From Capnocytophaga granulosa ATCC 51502 (lineage in GTDB: Bacteria; Bacteroidota; Bacteroidia; Flavobacteriales; Flavobacteriaceae), in the NCBI RefSeq assembly GCF_000411115.1, contig NZ_KE150259.1, positions 37,329 through 101,328 on the forward strand: a DNA stretch of 64,000 nt, read 5' to 3'. Within the stretch, counting starts at the first letter, position 1; each line of letters starts with the position of its first letter. A program made the position numbers and the translations under genes. The notes under the pieces were generated by a model. That model worked only from the letters and a program-made list of their open reading frames with translations, ran no database searches and was not told the origin of the DNA. This document shows, piece by piece, positions 18,629-28,054 of the stretch.

Positions 18629-20002
18629 ATGCAAAAACCCAGTATACCCAAAGGAACGCGTGATTTCTCCCCAGAGGAAGTCGCCAAGCGTAATTATATC
18701 ATTCAGACCATTCGCCAAGCCTTCGAGCGCTATGGTTTCCAACCTATTGAGACCCCCAGCTTTGAGAAGACAGAAACGCTCATGGGCAAATATGGAGAGG
18801 AAGGAGATAGGCTGATTTTCAGAATTTTGGATGCAGGAGATTTCCTCTCGGAAGTACCCGCAGAGGTATATGAGCAGCATAGTAGTGCTAAGCTGGCCAC
18901 TTATATCAGTGGGAAGGCACTGCGCTATGACCTTACGGTGCCTTTTGCACGCTATGTGGTACAACACCAGAACGACCTTAGTTTTCCTTTCAAGCGTTAC
19001 CAGATTCAGCCCGTATGGCGTGCCGATCGTCCACAGAAAGGGCGCTATCGTGAGTTCTATCAGTGTGATGCCGATGTGGTAGGGGCTAAGGGACTCTGGC
19101 AGGAAGTGGAGTTTGTACAGCTCTACGACAGTGTCTTTACCGCTCTACAAGTCAAAGGGGTTACAGTCAAGATGAATCACCGCAAGATCCTCTCTGGCTT
19201 TGCCGAGATTATTGGGGCGCCTGATAAGTTGATTGACTTTACCATGGCTTTGGACAAGCTCGATAAGATAGGAAAGGAGAAGGTAGAGGAGGAGATGCTC
19301 CAAAGAGGTATTACCCCTGAGGCCATAGCCAAAATCCAACCTGTGTTCTCCCTAGAGGGGGATTTTTTCCAGAAGATTACAAGACTCAAGGACTTACTTG
19401 CATCTTCTCCTACAGGACTGGAAGGAGTAGCCGACTTGGAGTTTATCTATGCGCAAACCCAACAGTTGGGCTTACAGACGGCTTCTTTAGAGCTGGAGGT
19501 AACCTTAGCGCGCGGACTAAATTACTATACAGGAGCTATTTTTGAAGTAGCAGCACCCCGTGAAGTTGCCTTAGGCTCTATAGGTGGGGGCGGACGTTAT
19601 GACGAACTTACCGAGATATTTGGTCTTAAGGGCATGAGTGGGGTTGGCATCTCCTTCGGATTGGACAGAATCTATCTTGTTTTAGAGCAATTGAATTTGT
19701 TCCCCAAGACCTTAGAGCACACCTTGGATGTATTGTGTGTTAATTTTGGAGATAAGGAGACTTTGGCTTCTTTTGGCGTGATACAACAATTGCGAGCCCA
19801 AGGCTATAGAGTAGAACTCTACCCTGAAGCTGCCAAACTCAAAAAACAATTGGCCTATGCCGACAGTCGTAAGGTAAGGTATGTAGTACTCATCGGAGAG
19901 ACCGAACTGGCCGAAGGTACTGCCATTCTTAAGCATATGCAAACAGGAGAACAAGCCTCTTACCCCATAGGAGAAATAGGGAAAGTGATTAGTGAAAAGT
20001 GA
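18629..20002 (+). CDS. hisS: Histidine-tRNA ligase
   Basis: Class II aminoacyl-tRNA synthetase charging tRNA-His. The 457 residues begin with the HisRS pattern PKGTRDFSPEE. Motif 2 is near FYQCDADVVG, the HisA motif is LARGLNYYTG, and GGGGRYDEL and the C-terminal anticodon-binding domain follow (DVLCVNFGDK onward). The ATG at 18629 follows the ftsZ terminator by 17 bp. The last residues (VISEK) and the stop are encoded by the beginning of a GTGAAAA-type repeat. Confidence 0.96.
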   Translation: MQKPSIPKGTRDFSPEEVAKRNYIIQTIRQAFERYGFQPIETPSFEKTETLMGKYGEEGDRLIFRILDAGDFLSEVPAEVYEQHSSAKLATYISGKALRYDLTVPFARYVVQHQNDLSFPFKRYQIQPVWRADRPQKGRYREFYQCDADVVGAKGLWQEVEFVQLYDSVFTALQVKGVTVKMNHRKILSGFAEIIGAPDKLIDFTMALDKLDKIGKEKVEEEMLQRGITPEAIAKIQPVFSLEGDFFQKITRLKDLLASSPTGLEGVADLEFIYAQTQQLGLQTASLELEVTLARGLNYYTGAIFEVAAPREVALGSIGGGGRYDELTEIFGLKGMSGVGISFGLDRIYLVLEQLNLFPKTLEHTLDVLCVNFGDKETLASFGVIQQLRAQGYRVELYPEAAKLKKQLAYADSRKVRYVVLIGETELAEGTAILKHMQTGEQASYPIGEIGKVISEK

Positions 20003-20004
20003 TT

Positions 20005-20074
20005 AGTGAAGAATGAAGAGTGAAAAGTGCAAGCACGTAATGTGTTATTCACTTTTCACTCTTCATTTTTCACT
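20005..20074. repeat. 25-bp hairpin repeat between hisS and the reductase
   Basis: Bases 20005-20029 pair with 20050-20074 over 25 bp, with one G-U compatible difference in the rightward RNA. It is made of AGTGAAAA/GAAGAGTG units and joins the 3' ends of two convergent genes, so it may act in both directions. Confidence 0.85.
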
Positions 20075-21123
20075 TAAATGGACTGGATGACTGCTTTTTC
20101 TGCTTCTTTGCGGGAGCCGTCAAAGCCATCAACGCCTGCAACGGTAGTGTATTTCAGTACATACTTCTTGGTAGGGTAGAGGCGGTTGTAGACCCCTTGA
20201 CACATAAGGGTAGCTTCATGGAAACCACAGAGAATGAGCTTGAGCTTGCCAGGGTAGGTATTCACATCGCCTATGGCATAGACGCCTTCTATATTGGTTT
20301 GATAATCAAGAGCATTATTGACCTTGATGGCATTGCGCTCTATCTCCAATCCCCAATCGGCAATAGGTCCTAGCTTAGGGGTGAGACCAAAGAGCGGGAT
20401 AAAGTAGTCGGTAGGTAGTTCCTCCTGTACTCCTTCTTTTTCAAGGACAACAGCGGAGAGCTGCCCCTCTCCCTTGAGAGCGACTACCTCTGCGGGGGTG
20501 ATAAGGTTGATTTTGCCTGCTGCCTTGAGTGCCTTAACTTTCTCTACTGAATCCAAGGCTGCACGAAACTCATTGCGACGATGTACCAGTGTAACCGACT
20601 GGGCGACATTGGACAAGAAAATACTCCAGTCAAGAGCTGAATCGCCGCCTCCGGCTATAACTACACGCTTACCAGCGAAGCGTTCGGGCTTGCGTACAAA
20701 GTATTCTACGCCCTTATCTTCATAATCAGCAAGGTTACTTATCTCAGGCTTACGAGGTTCAAAGGTACCTAAGCCTCCTGCGATAGCTACGGCCTTGCCT
20801 TTGACTTGGGTGCCCTTGTCGGTGGTAACAACAAAGGTGTTATCAGCTTGTTTTTTAAGGGTTACAGCGGTCTCCGAAAGGGTAAATTCGGGTTGGAACT
20901 GCTTGATTTGTTCCATAAGGTTATCTACCAGCTCAGCGGCTCCTACACTAGGATAACCAGGGATATCAAAGATAGGTTTCTTAGGGTAGAGTTCAGTGAG
21001 TTGTCCCCCAGGTTGGGGGAGCGTATCTATCAGGTGGCACTTAAGGCGCAAAAGGCCTGCTTCAAAAACGGCAAAAAGCCCTGTAGGCCCTGCCCCTATG
21101 ATGATGATATCTGTTTCTTTCAT
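20074..21123 (-). CDS. Ferredoxin-NADP reductase, thioredoxin-reductase-like (type 2)
   Basis: A 349-residue FAD enzyme moving electrons between NADPH and ferredoxin/flavodoxin in the cytoplasm. It shows the FAD fold IIIGAGPTGLFA at the N-terminus, PGGQLTELYP, the NADPH fold VVIAGGGDSALDWS near residue 160 and the second FAD motif GVYAIGDVNTYPG near the C-terminus. No CxxC pair is present in the NADPH domain, which separates it from thioredoxin reductase. The Met at 21123 is chosen since the upstream extension has no homology and covers a likely -7 box (TATTTTTG on this strand, 21142-21149). Confidence 0.85.
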   Translation of the reverse strand: MKETDIIIIGAGPTGLFAVFEAGLLRLKCHLIDTLPQPGGQLTELYPKKPIFDIPGYPSVGAAELVDNLMEQIKQFQPEFTLSETAVTLKKQADNTFVVTTDKGTQVKGKAVAIAGGLGTFEPRKPEISNLADYEDKGVEYFVRKPERFAGKRVVIAGGGDSALDWSIFLSNVAQSVTLVHRRNEFRAALDSVEKVKALKAAGKINLITPAEVVALKGEGQLSAVVLEKEGVQEELPTDYFIPLFGLTPKLGPIADWGLEIERNAIKVNNALDYQTNIEGVYAIGDVNTYPGKLKLILCGFHEATLMCQGVYNRLYPTKKYVLKYTTVAGVDGFDGSRKEAEKAVIQSI

Positions 21124-21164
21124 GAAAGTTAGTTTGATTCTGCAAAAATACAAAAATAGTGGCA

Positions 21165-21245
21165 AATGACAAGTGACAAAAGACAAATAGTTCATTAGTC
21201 ACTAATCATTAGTCATTGGTCACTAGTCATTAGTCATTGGTCATT
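21165..21245. repeat. Heptamer repeat at the 3' end of the WG-repeat gene
   Basis: Tandem AAGTGAC/AAAAGAC units are followed by CATTAGT and CATTGGT units. The tract extends into the 3' end of the leftward WG gene, where one unit encodes its last residues MTND and the stop at 21230. Confidence 0.7.
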
Positions 21246-22423
21246 GGTGCTGGTTTATAGTACTGTCCTTGGTACTCGGCGACGCCTTCGAGCTTATCCA
21301 AGAAGATATCAATACCCTTTACCTTAGTAGGGACGGCCTGGTGAACAACACCTTTGCGATCTATCAGTAGGAGTTTATCGCCACTATGAACCACGGCAAA
21401 TGCTTTGGTGGTAGAGGGAAAATATATTTGGGTATAGGCCGCAGGGATAAACCGCGCATATTGCCCTCCGTATCTGAAAAAGCCTACTTTATCTCCCTTG
21501 ATAAGGGTGTAACCATAATCATTTTTCTCGATACGATCGTAGATAATAGCCAGTTTTTCTTTGCCATCTATGCCAATAAAGCCCCATAGGCTATCTTTTT
21601 GGGCTAAGAGCACACCTGGCCAATTGTATTCTAAGTGTTTGTATTGTACAGGGGTGAGCAGTTCCCCCTTGAGGGAAAATATACCACTGAGACTGTCCTT
21701 TTGGACTAAGAAGAAAGGAGGTTTACTCCATCTCTCGTAGGTAATTTGATTGTATATAGGAGGAATGACTTCCCTGCCAAGGGTATCAATTACTCCCCAA
21801 GCGTACTCCTTTCGCACGCGGGCTACTCCATTTTCAAACCAACTCAACTCATCGTAAAGGGGAGCGGTCAGGGTATCTTTATTTGTCCTAATGCCATAAC
21901 GTCCTTGGTCAAAATAGACCATAGGTTGCTCGGTATGAGCTACTGTCTTAAAGCGATCATCTCCATAATAGGGATCATAGGCATAGCCAAAGCCCCCTAC
22001 AAAGAACCAACAGCTTCCCTTTTCGGTAAAATCAATATTTTGCTTGTCATCTACTTTGAAATAATAGCGCTGCATATCCCAGCCAAAGAAAATGGGTACA
22101 AGGGGCGAGATAAGCCAGCGGGATTGGTACCTGAATCCTTTTCTGCGCCAAAGCCCCCAATAGCGCTTGGTATGGGTGGTGAGCTGTCCATTTTCTACCT
22201 TATCGTAGGTTACATACAGGTAGTTGCCCTTGGGCTGTAGCTGGAAATGGAGGTATTTGTAAGGTTGCTCCCAAGCATCTTTGGGTAGGAGCGGAAAGGG
22301 ACTTTCTCGATACGTACCATTGCTTAATGAATAGGCATAGAAAGTTTGCCCTGAAAGTGCTTCCATGGCTACTTTTTGGGATTGACAACCGCTAAGGATA
22401 AGAGCAATGAGAAAATATTTCAT
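21230..22423 (-). CDS. WG-repeat lipoprotein
   Basis: The 397-residue protein starts with a lipoprotein signal (MKYFLIALILSGC; the lipobox Cys is residue 13), so it is probably anchored in an outer or periplasmic leaflet. The C-terminal half has WG-type repeats (YAWGVIDTLGREVIPPIY, LWGFIGIDGKEKLAIIYDRI), which form beta-propeller-like folds of unknown ligand. It lies 11 bp downstream of birA on the same strand and is probably co-transcribed. Its last four residues come from the neighbouring repeat. Confidence 0.75.
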   Translation of the reverse strand: MKYFLIALILSGCQSQKVAMEALSGQTFYAYSLSNGTYRESPFPLLPKDAWEQPYKYLHFQLQPKGNYLYVTYDKVENGQLTTHTKRYWGLWRRKGFRYQSRWLISPLVPIFFGWDMQRYYFKVDDKQNIDFTEKGSCWFFVGGFGYAYDPYYGDDRFKTVAHTEQPMVYFDQGRYGIRTNKDTLTAPLYDELSWFENGVARVRKEYAWGVIDTLGREVIPPIYNQITYERWSKPPFFLVQKDSLSGIFSLKGELLTPVQYKHLEYNWPGVLLAQKDSLWGFIGIDGKEKLAIIYDRIEKNDYGYTLIKGDKVGFFRYGGQYARFIPAAYTQIYFPSTTKAFAVVHSGDKLLLIDRKGVVHQAVPTKVKGIDIFLDKLEGVAEYQGQYYKPAPMTND

Positions 22424-22434
22424 AAGATAAGGGG

Positions 22435-23166
22435 TTAGTAAAGTAATTTGACTTCTTTAAGTGAAAAAGAACTCATCAGGGCATCTTCCTGTTCTACTTG
22501 GAGTTGGCCGTTGTGACTAACTCCCCTGATATAGCCCATAAAGCGCTGTCCGTCGGGGTACTCAAAGGTGGAGGGCTTGTCCTTGCGAAATAGGTGCATG
22601 TGATACTCGTCCAATACCTCCTCAAAGCGGGTAGGGGAGAGGCTCAAGAGGGCGGCCTCCAGTTCATGGAGGATTAGAAGCAAGACCTCCTCTAGGTCAA
22701 AGGGGTGTCCCATGATTTTCTGTAGGGAAGAGACATTGGGCAAATCATTGAAAAAAAGTTGATTTACATTTAGTCCTATTCCAATCACTGAGGCTGTGAT
22801 ATACTCCTTATGGAGTGTGTTTTCTATCAGTATCCCACAGATCTTCTTTTTGGCTGACAAAATGTCATTAGCCCACTTGACAGCTAAGTCTGGTATATAT
22901 AATTTTTTTAAGGCACGAAAAATAGCGAGCGATACTTCCATATTCAGCAAGAAGTGATACTCGGAAGGGAGCTGGTCAAATTTTTTAAAAACGCTGAAAG
23001 TAAGGTTCTTGCCTGGTTCAGCTACCCAGCTAGCGCCCTGTTGTCCGCGCCCTTGGGTCTGTGAAAGTGCCCATACACAACTAAGGTCGGCTATGGGTTT
23101 TTCCTTAATAAGATTTTTAAGATAAGTATTGGTAGAATTTGTGGCATTAAGTTTGATAATTTCCAT
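22435..23166 (-). CDS. birA: Biotin--[acetyl-CoA-carboxylase] ligase
   Basis: Activates biotin with ATP and attaches it to the carrier domain of acetyl-CoA carboxylase. The 243 residues carry the biotin/AMP loop GRGQQGASW, the KWANDIL catalytic segment (catalytic Lys) and GIGLNVNQ. There is no N-terminal DNA-binding domain, so it is a class I, non-repressor ligase. It diverges from rsfS; the rsfS promoter overlaps the birA start on the other strand. Confidence 0.93.
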   Translation of the reverse strand: MEIIKLNATNSTNTYLKNLIKEKPIADLSCVWALSQTQGRGQQGASWVAEPGKNLTFSVFKKFDQLPSEYHFLLNMEVSLAIFRALKKLYIPDLAVKWANDILSAKKKICGILIENTLHKEYITASVIGIGLNVNQLFFNDLPNVSSLQKIMGHPFDLEEVLLLILHELEAALLSLSPTRFEEVLDEYHMHLFRKDKPSTFEYPDGQRFMGYIRGVSHNGQLQVEQEDALMSSFSLKEVKLLY

Positions 23167-23183
23167 AAAATGTTATACCTTTG
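23153..23183 (+). promoter_or_regulatory. Promoter of rsfS-ftsH
   Basis: TTG at 23153-23155, 20 bp spacer, TACCTTTG at 23176-23183. It fits the consensus exactly and overlaps the first codons of the divergent birA. Confidence 0.8.
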
Positions 23184-23213
23184 TCGCTTTGCAAAAGTAA
23201 TTAAAAAAATTGA

Positions 23214-23570
23214 ATGACAGAAAAAAATAACACAGAACAAATCCTCTCTTCTGTACTAGAAGGGATTCAAAAAGTAAAGGGACAGGACATCACCATTTTA
23301 GACCTCAGAGGTATAGAGAATGCCGTATGTAGCTACTTTGTCATCTGTACAGGGGGCTCCAATACGCAGGTGGTGGCCATATCGGGCGCTGTACAAAGGC
23401 AGACCCCACAGAAGCCTTGGCATGTAGAAGGAGAACAAAACGCCGAGTGGGTATTGCTTGACTATGTGGATGTGGTGGTACATATCTTCCAAAAGCATGT
23501 ACGCGAATATTATGATATAGAGGGCTTATGGGGAGATGCCCAGATAACCCATATAAAAACAAATGAATAG
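23214..23570 (+). CDS. rsfS: Ribosomal silencing factor RsfS
   Basis: A 118-residue protein of the RsfS/Iojap family. It binds ribosomal protein uL14 on the large subunit and blocks subunit joining when nutrients are low. The family core ILDLRGIENAVCSYFVICTG and the WVLLDYVDVVVHIF segment are clear. It is the first gene of a two-gene unit: ftsH starts 3 bp after its stop. Confidence 0.93.
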   Translation: MTEKNNTEQILSSVLEGIQKVKGQDITILDLRGIENAVCSYFVICTGGSNTQVVAISGAVQRQTPQKPWHVEGEQNAEWVLLDYVDVVVHIFQKHVREYYDIEGLWGDAQITHIKTNE

Positions 23571-23572
23571 TT

Positions 23573-25486
23573 ATGAACGAGAACAAGCCATCGCGATTTT
23601 CTGCTTTTTGGTTCTATGCAGGACTCGCGCTTATTCTATTTTTTATCCTTAATCCGCTCTCTAGTGCGGGCTTATGGAAACAACCTGAGGAAATCCCTCA
23701 GACAGAATTTGAAAAATTCCTCCAAGATGGAGACATCTCCAAAGTGGTAGTGGTCAATAAGCACCAAGCACGTATCTATCTCTTCCCAGAGGCTATGGAT
23801 AAGCCAGACCATAAGAAGGTGCGTGCCGAAAGCCCTTTGTTCAAAACAGGGGAGGATTCCGATGTGCCTCAGTATAGAATGGAAATAGGCGTTTTAGAGA
23901 ATTTTGAAAACAGATTCAATAAGATCGTAGCCGAAAACAATCTCTCCAATACCCAACTGGTATACCGTACCGAACAGAATTTTGTAGGAGACCTGCTCAT
24001 CACGGTAGTATTGCCGCTGGTACTCTTTGTTGGTCTTTGGATATTTTTAATGCGCCGTGCAGGAGGCGGCTTTGGGGGAGGACAGTTCTTCAATATAGGT
24101 CGCTCTCGTGCCAAGCTCTTCGACGGAGAGAAGGATAAGAAAATCACTTTCCAAGATGTAGCAGGGCTCGAAGGCGCCAAGGAAGAGGTACAGGAGATAG
24201 TGGATTTTCTCAAGAATCCTGAAAAATATACCTCCTTAGGAGGGAAAATTCCAAAGGGAGCGCTGCTTGTAGGCCCTCCTGGAACAGGGAAAACGCTTCT
24301 TGCCAAGGCTGTAGCAGGTGAGGCACAGGTGCCTTTCTTCTCCCTTTCAGGATCGGACTTTGTAGAGATGTTCGTAGGAGTGGGTGCCTCTCGTGTGCGG
24401 GATTTGTTCCGACAGGCTAAAGAGAAATCGCCCTCTATCATCTTTATAGACGAGATAGATGCTATAGGTAGAGCCAGAGGCAAAAATAACCTGACCAATG
24501 CCAATGATGAAAGAGAAAACACCCTCAATCAGTTACTTACAGAGATGGACGGTTTTGGTACCAATACCAATGTGATTGTTCTGGCAGCCACTAACCGTGC
24601 TGATATTTTGGACAAGGCACTACTGAGAGCAGGACGTTTTGACCGACAGATCTATGTGGATTTGCCCGACTTGAACGAGCGTAAGGAGATTTTCAAAGTA
24701 CACTTGCGCCCAATCAAAGTAACCGAGGACTTAGATGTAGAGTTCTTAGCCAAACAAACCCCTGGTTTCTCAGGAGCGGATATAGCCAATGTGTGTAATG
24801 AAGCCGCACTGATTGCAGCCCGTCGTGGCAAAACATCGGTGGATAAGCAGGATTTCTTGGATGCTGTGGATAGAATCATCGGAGGCTTGGAGAAGAAGAA
24901 CAAGATCATCACTCCTGAGGAGAAAAAGGCGATTGCTTATCATGAAGCAGGACATGCTACCGTGAGTTGGCTTTTGGAGCATGCAGCTCCTTTGGTCAAG
25001 GTAACTATAGTTCCTCGTGGGCGTTCGCTTGGGGCGGCTTGGTACCTACCAGAAGAGCGACAGATTGTGCGCACCGACCAGATTCAAGATGAGATGTGTG
25101 CTGCCCTAGGTGGTCGTGCAGCCGAAGAGATTACCTTTGGGAAAATCTCCACAGGGGCACTCAGTGACCTAGAAAAGGTAACCAAACAGGCTCGTGCTAT
25201 GGTAACTATTTATGGGCTTAATGATAAGATCGGGAACCTAACCTATTACGATCCTACAGGTGAGGAATACGGATTTACCAAACCTTATAGTGAGAAAACC
25301 GCTCAGGTGATTGATGAGGAAATAAGGGAGATTATAGAACAACAATACCAGCGCGCCCTTGATATCCTTAGAACCAATAGGGAAAAGCTCACCACTTTAG
25401 CCGAATTGCTTTTAGAACGCGAGGTGATCTTCAAGGAAGATTTGGAACATATCTTCGGGAAACGCCCACATGATAATGATAAGTGA
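23573..25486 (+). CDS. ftsH: ATP-dependent zinc metalloprotease FtsH
   Basis: A membrane-anchored AAA+ protease that degrades misfolded membrane proteins and regulators. Order: a membrane helix near residues 13-28, a periplasmic segment, a second helix near 138-155 followed by a Gly-rich linker, then the AAA domain with Walker A GPPGTGKT, Walker [12 protein letters not shown] and the second region of homology [20 protein letters not shown]. The zinc site HEAGH lies near residue 460, with a downstream Asp ligand in the peptidase domain. The 637-residue length is normal. The last residues DNDK run into a GTGAATAGTG-type tandem repeat. Confidence 0.97.
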   Translation: MNENKPSRFSAFWFYAGLALILFFILNPLSSAGLWKQPEEIPQTEFEKFLQDGDISKVVVVNKHQARIYLFPEAMDKPDHKKVRAESPLFKTGEDSDVPQYRMEIGVLENFENRFNKIVAENNLSNTQLVYRTEQNFVGDLLITVVLPLVLFVGLWIFLMRRAGGGFGGGQFFNIGRSRAKLFDGEKDKKITFQDVAGLEGAKEEVQEIVDFLKNPEKYTSLGGKIPKGALLVGPPGTGKTLLAKAVAGEAQVPFFSLSGSDFVEMFVGVGASRVRDLFRQAKEKSPSIIFIDEIDAIGRARGKNNLTNANDERENTLNQLLTEMDGFGTNTNVIVLAATNRADILDKALLRAGRFDRQIYVDLPDLNERKEIFKVHLRPIKVTEDLDVEFLAKQTPGFSGADIANVCNEAALIAARRGKTSVDKQDFLDAVDRIIGGLEKKNKIITPEEKKAIAYHEAGHATVSWLLEHAAPLVKVTIVPRGRSLGAAWYLPEERQIVRTDQIQDEMCAALGGRAAEEITFGKISTGALSDLEKVTKQARAMVTIYGLNDKIGNLTYYDPTGEEYGFTKPYSEKTAQVIDEEIREIIEQQYQRALDILRTNREKLTTLAELLLEREVIFKEDLEHIFGKRPHDNDK

Positions 25487-25562
25487 ATAGTGAAAAATGA
25501 AGAGTGAAGAGTGAATAGTGAAAAATGAAGAGTGAATAGTGAAAAATGAAGCGTGAAGAGTG
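25484..25562 (+). repeat. AGTGAAAAATGAAG tandem repeat after ftsH
   Basis: About five copies of AGTGAA(T/G)AGTG / AAAAATGAAG units follow in direct orientation, beginning at the ftsH stop. Unlike other spacers it has no complementary arm, only direct repeats. Confidence 0.75.
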
Positions 25563-25594
25563 TACCCAATGATAGTAATGAGTAACAAAATAAT

Positions 25595-25627
25595 AAAAGG
25601 TAAAAGAATTTTTCTCTTTTACCTTTT
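25595..25627. terminator. Terminator between ftsH and the DUF3078 gene
   Basis: A perfect 13-bp stem (25595-25607 with 25615-25627) has an AT-rich loop and flanking A- and T-runs, so it can end both convergent units. Confidence 0.75.
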
Positions 25628-25647
25628 ACTTTTTCTCTTTTATCTTG

Positions 25648-26553
25648 TTAGAACTTATAGGTGAATCCAGCACCGAAGGCTTCTCTTATCTGGAAGGCTT
25701 TTGCAGCGTCATCATCGTAGATGGCCTGGAAGGTGAGGTTGGCTGAAAGGAAGTCATTTACCTTCATCAGTACATTGAGCGTATAGTCTATATCTACATT
25801 TTGGGGTTTGTCCAAATAGTTGCTATAGAGGCTAAGGGTATTCTCAAGGGTTACATTCTTTACCAAGTTGTCAAACTTCGCATATCCATTTACGGCCGCA
25901 CCGAACTCAAAGCGAGAGGTTTCTCCTTGTTTTACCCCGAAGTGAGGGCCAGCCTCAGTGAACTTCTTATCAGTGAAGATAAATCTTGCAGTAGCAGGAG
26001 AGATATTAACCTTTAGGTTATCGCTCTTTTTCCACAACATACCAGGTCCGAAGGAGAAGTAAGCAGGCGCTAAGAAGTTGGTTGTTTCGGTACGGATTTG
26101 TTTTCCAGTGTTATCTGTGTCATACTTATACCCTTTGGCCAATTGGGTTTGGAAATTGGCAAAGAAAGAAACAAACCAAGTATCGGATACTTGTCGTCCT
26201 ACAAGAGAAGTAAGGGCGAAACGGTCATTAGATTTTTTAGAGAAAGCATCGCCATCTACTTTGGTAAGACCGTAATCCACAAGGAGTTTGTTATCCCATG
26301 TCCAAGCACCTTTTTTATAGTTGGCATCGTAGGAAAGGTTGAGGTTTCCTCCGTAGTTATTGGTACCCCCCCCAGTCCAATCATGGTTAAAAGCTGTTTG
26401 GTTGAACATCAGGGAGATAAGTCCCGCACGAGTCCATGTCTTTTCAGAGGCCGCAGAAGGCTCTGGAGCCGACATAGAGGGGGCAGTAGTTTCTTCTTGA
26501 GCAAAAGCAGCAAAACTCCAGAGAGTAAGTGCTGAGAGAATCATTTTTTTCAT
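25648..26553 (-). CDS. DUF3078 outer-membrane protein
   Basis: The 301-residue protein has a signal peptide (MKKMILSALTLWSFAAFAQ) and then about 12 predicted beta strands, ending in Phe (FTYKF) as outer-membrane barrels do. The pattern WTRAGLISLMFNQTAFNHDW and GGTNNYGGNLNLSYDANY is typical of DUF3078, a Bacteroidota family of unknown function. The Met at 26553 precedes the signal peptide. A longer frame upstream overlaps ndh and a terminator and is not real. A -7 box lies at 26601-26608. Confidence 0.85.
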   Translation of the reverse strand: MKKMILSALTLWSFAAFAQEETTAPSMSAPEPSAASEKTWTRAGLISLMFNQTAFNHDWTGGGTNNYGGNLNLSYDANYKKGAWTWDNKLLVDYGLTKVDGDAFSKKSNDRFALTSLVGRQVSDTWFVSFFANFQTQLAKGYKYDTDNTGKQIRTETTNFLAPAYFSFGPGMLWKKSDNLKVNISPATARFIFTDKKFTEAGPHFGVKQGETSRFEFGAAVNGYAKFDNLVKNVTLENTLSLYSNYLDKPQNVDIDYTLNVLMKVNDFLSANLTFQAIYDDDAAKAFQIREAFGAGFTYKF

Positions 26554-26600
26554 CGTTTGATAATTTAGATAATTAATAATGATATTTGTAAAATCGGGGG

Positions 26601-26608
26601 CAAAGGTA
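26601..26608 (-). promoter_or_regulatory. -7 box of the DUF3078 gene
   Basis: Minus strand TACCTTTG, 47 bp upstream of the ATG. No TTG is found at the standard distance. Confidence 0.5.
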
Positions 26609-26664
26609 ATTATATTTTTTGAATAAGCAAGATATACTGCCAAATTTTTACTTTGAATTAAAAA

Positions 26665-26689
26665 AGCTACCTCAACATACGGGGTAGCT
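26665..26689 (-). terminator. Terminator of the ndh transcription unit
   Basis: AGCTACC (26665-26671) pairs with GGTAGCT (26683-26689). On the minus strand it is followed by a T6 run. It lies 25 bp after the ndh stop. Confidence 0.75.
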
Positions 26690-26713
26690 CTTAATGGAAG
26701 AAAAATGAAAAGT

Positions 26714-28033
26714 TTATGGTTTGAGGGCTTGTTCTTGTTCCCTCTCATAAGCCGATTTGTAAGGGCGGATAATAAGGCGTACCCCTTTGTTGTATTGGAA
26801 GTACTGCACAATCCAGTTGGCCAAGGCCACCATTTTGTTGCGGAAGCCCACCAAGAAAGCCAAGTGTACGACCATCCAGAGAATCCAAGCAAACCAGCCT
26901 GAAAAGCGCATACCTGCAATCTCTACCACGGCCTTATTACGACCGACAGTAGCCATAGCGCCTTTGTCAAAATAGCTGAAAGGTACTAGGTTCTTTTTGC
27001 CAGCAATTTTTCTCTTGAGGTTTTTGCCCAATTGCTTTCCTTGTTGGATCGCAGGTTGTGCCACCATGGGGTGTCCTTTGGGGTATTTGTCACTGATCAT
27101 ACAGGCTATATCGCCAATGGCATAGATATCCTTACAGCCTTTTATCTCACTGAACTCATTGACCACATAGCGGCCGAACTGTATGCTCTCCTGAGGGATT
27201 CCCTCTATAGTGCTACCCTTGACCCCAGCAGTCCAGATAAGGGTACGGGTCTCAAAGTTATGCGTGTTGGTTACCACATTGGTACCATCATAATCCTTGA
27301 CAAAGGTGTTGAACCAAATGGTAACGCCCATTTTTTCCAAGTATTCTTTGGCTTTTTGGCTGGATTTTTCTCCCATACCCACTAGCAAGCGAGGATCGGC
27401 CTGAATCAGGTTGACATTCATCTTGCGAATGTCCAAGTCGGGGTAGTCAGTGGGGAGGATATGGCTTTTAAGTTCGGCAAAGGCACCGGCTAGTTCCACT
27501 CCTGTGGGGCCTCCTCCGACGATGACAAAGTTCATCAAGCTATTGCGCTCTTCAAGGTCATTGGTCAGAATGGCCGCCTCCAAGTTTTGGATAATAAGGC
27601 TACGCATATCTATCGCTTCAGGGACGGTCTTCATAGGCATGGCATACTTTTGGATATTGGCATTGCCGTAGAAGTTGGTCTGTGAACCTGTAGCTATCAC
27701 AAGGTAGTCGTAGGAGAGATCCCCTAGGTCGGTATAAATACACTTCTTTTCGGGATCTATCTGTTTTACTTCAGTGATGCGGAAGTGGAAGGTCTTTTCT
27801 TTCTTAAAGATAGAGCGCACGGAGTGTGCAATAGAGTCGGGTTCCAGTCCCGCGGTTGCCACCTGATAGAGTAGTGGCTGGAAGGTGTGGTAATTGGTCT
27901 TATTGATCAGAACCACTTGCATTTTGGAAAAATCCAATTGCTTTACGATGTTGATACCACCAAAACCAGCCCCAATAACAACAATACGGGGGAGGTTGGT
28001 GGTAGGGATATTCAGTTGAGTGATTGTACTCAT
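26714..28033 (-). CDS. ndh: Type II NADH:quinone oxidoreductase (NDH-2)
   Basis: The 439-residue FAD enzyme oxidises NADH and reduces quinone without pumping protons. The FAD fold IVVIGAGFGGINIVKQL is at residues ~16-33, the NADH-binding fold FVIVGGGPTGVELAGAFAEL near 165, and AIGDIACM near 300. A hydrophobic segment (WFAWILWMVVHLAFLVGF) near the C-terminus probably anchors it to the inner membrane face. It is the last gene of the leftward run and ends at a clear terminator. Confidence 0.9.
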   Translation of the reverse strand: MSTITQLNIPTTNLPRIVVIGAGFGGINIVKQLDFSKMQVVLINKTNYHTFQPLLYQVATAGLEPDSIAHSVRSIFKKEKTFHFRITEVKQIDPEKKCIYTDLGDLSYDYLVIATGSQTNFYGNANIQKYAMPMKTVPEAIDMRSLIIQNLEAAILTNDLEERNSLMNFVIVGGGPTGVELAGAFAELKSHILPTDYPDLDIRKMNVNLIQADPRLLVGMGEKSSQKAKEYLEKMGVTIWFNTFVKDYDGTNVVTNTHNFETRTLIWTAGVKGSTIEGIPQESIQFGRYVVNEFSEIKGCKDIYAIGDIACMISDKYPKGHPMVAQPAIQQGKQLGKNLKRKIAGKKNLVPFSYFDKGAMATVGRNKAVVEIAGMRFSGWFAWILWMVVHLAFLVGFRNKMVALANWIVQYFQYNKGVRLIIRPYKSAYEREQEQALKP

Positions 28034-28054
28034 AGAGTTCAGAAAGGAATGATA

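Noticed and set aside
20074..21123. Thioredoxin reductase
   Set aside because: No redox CxxC in the NADPH domain; ferredoxin-NADP reductase type 2 fits better.
26554..26919. N-terminal extension of the DUF3078 protein
   Set aside because: It overlaps ndh and its terminator. The signal peptide at the Met at 26553 and the -7 box at 26601 fix the start.
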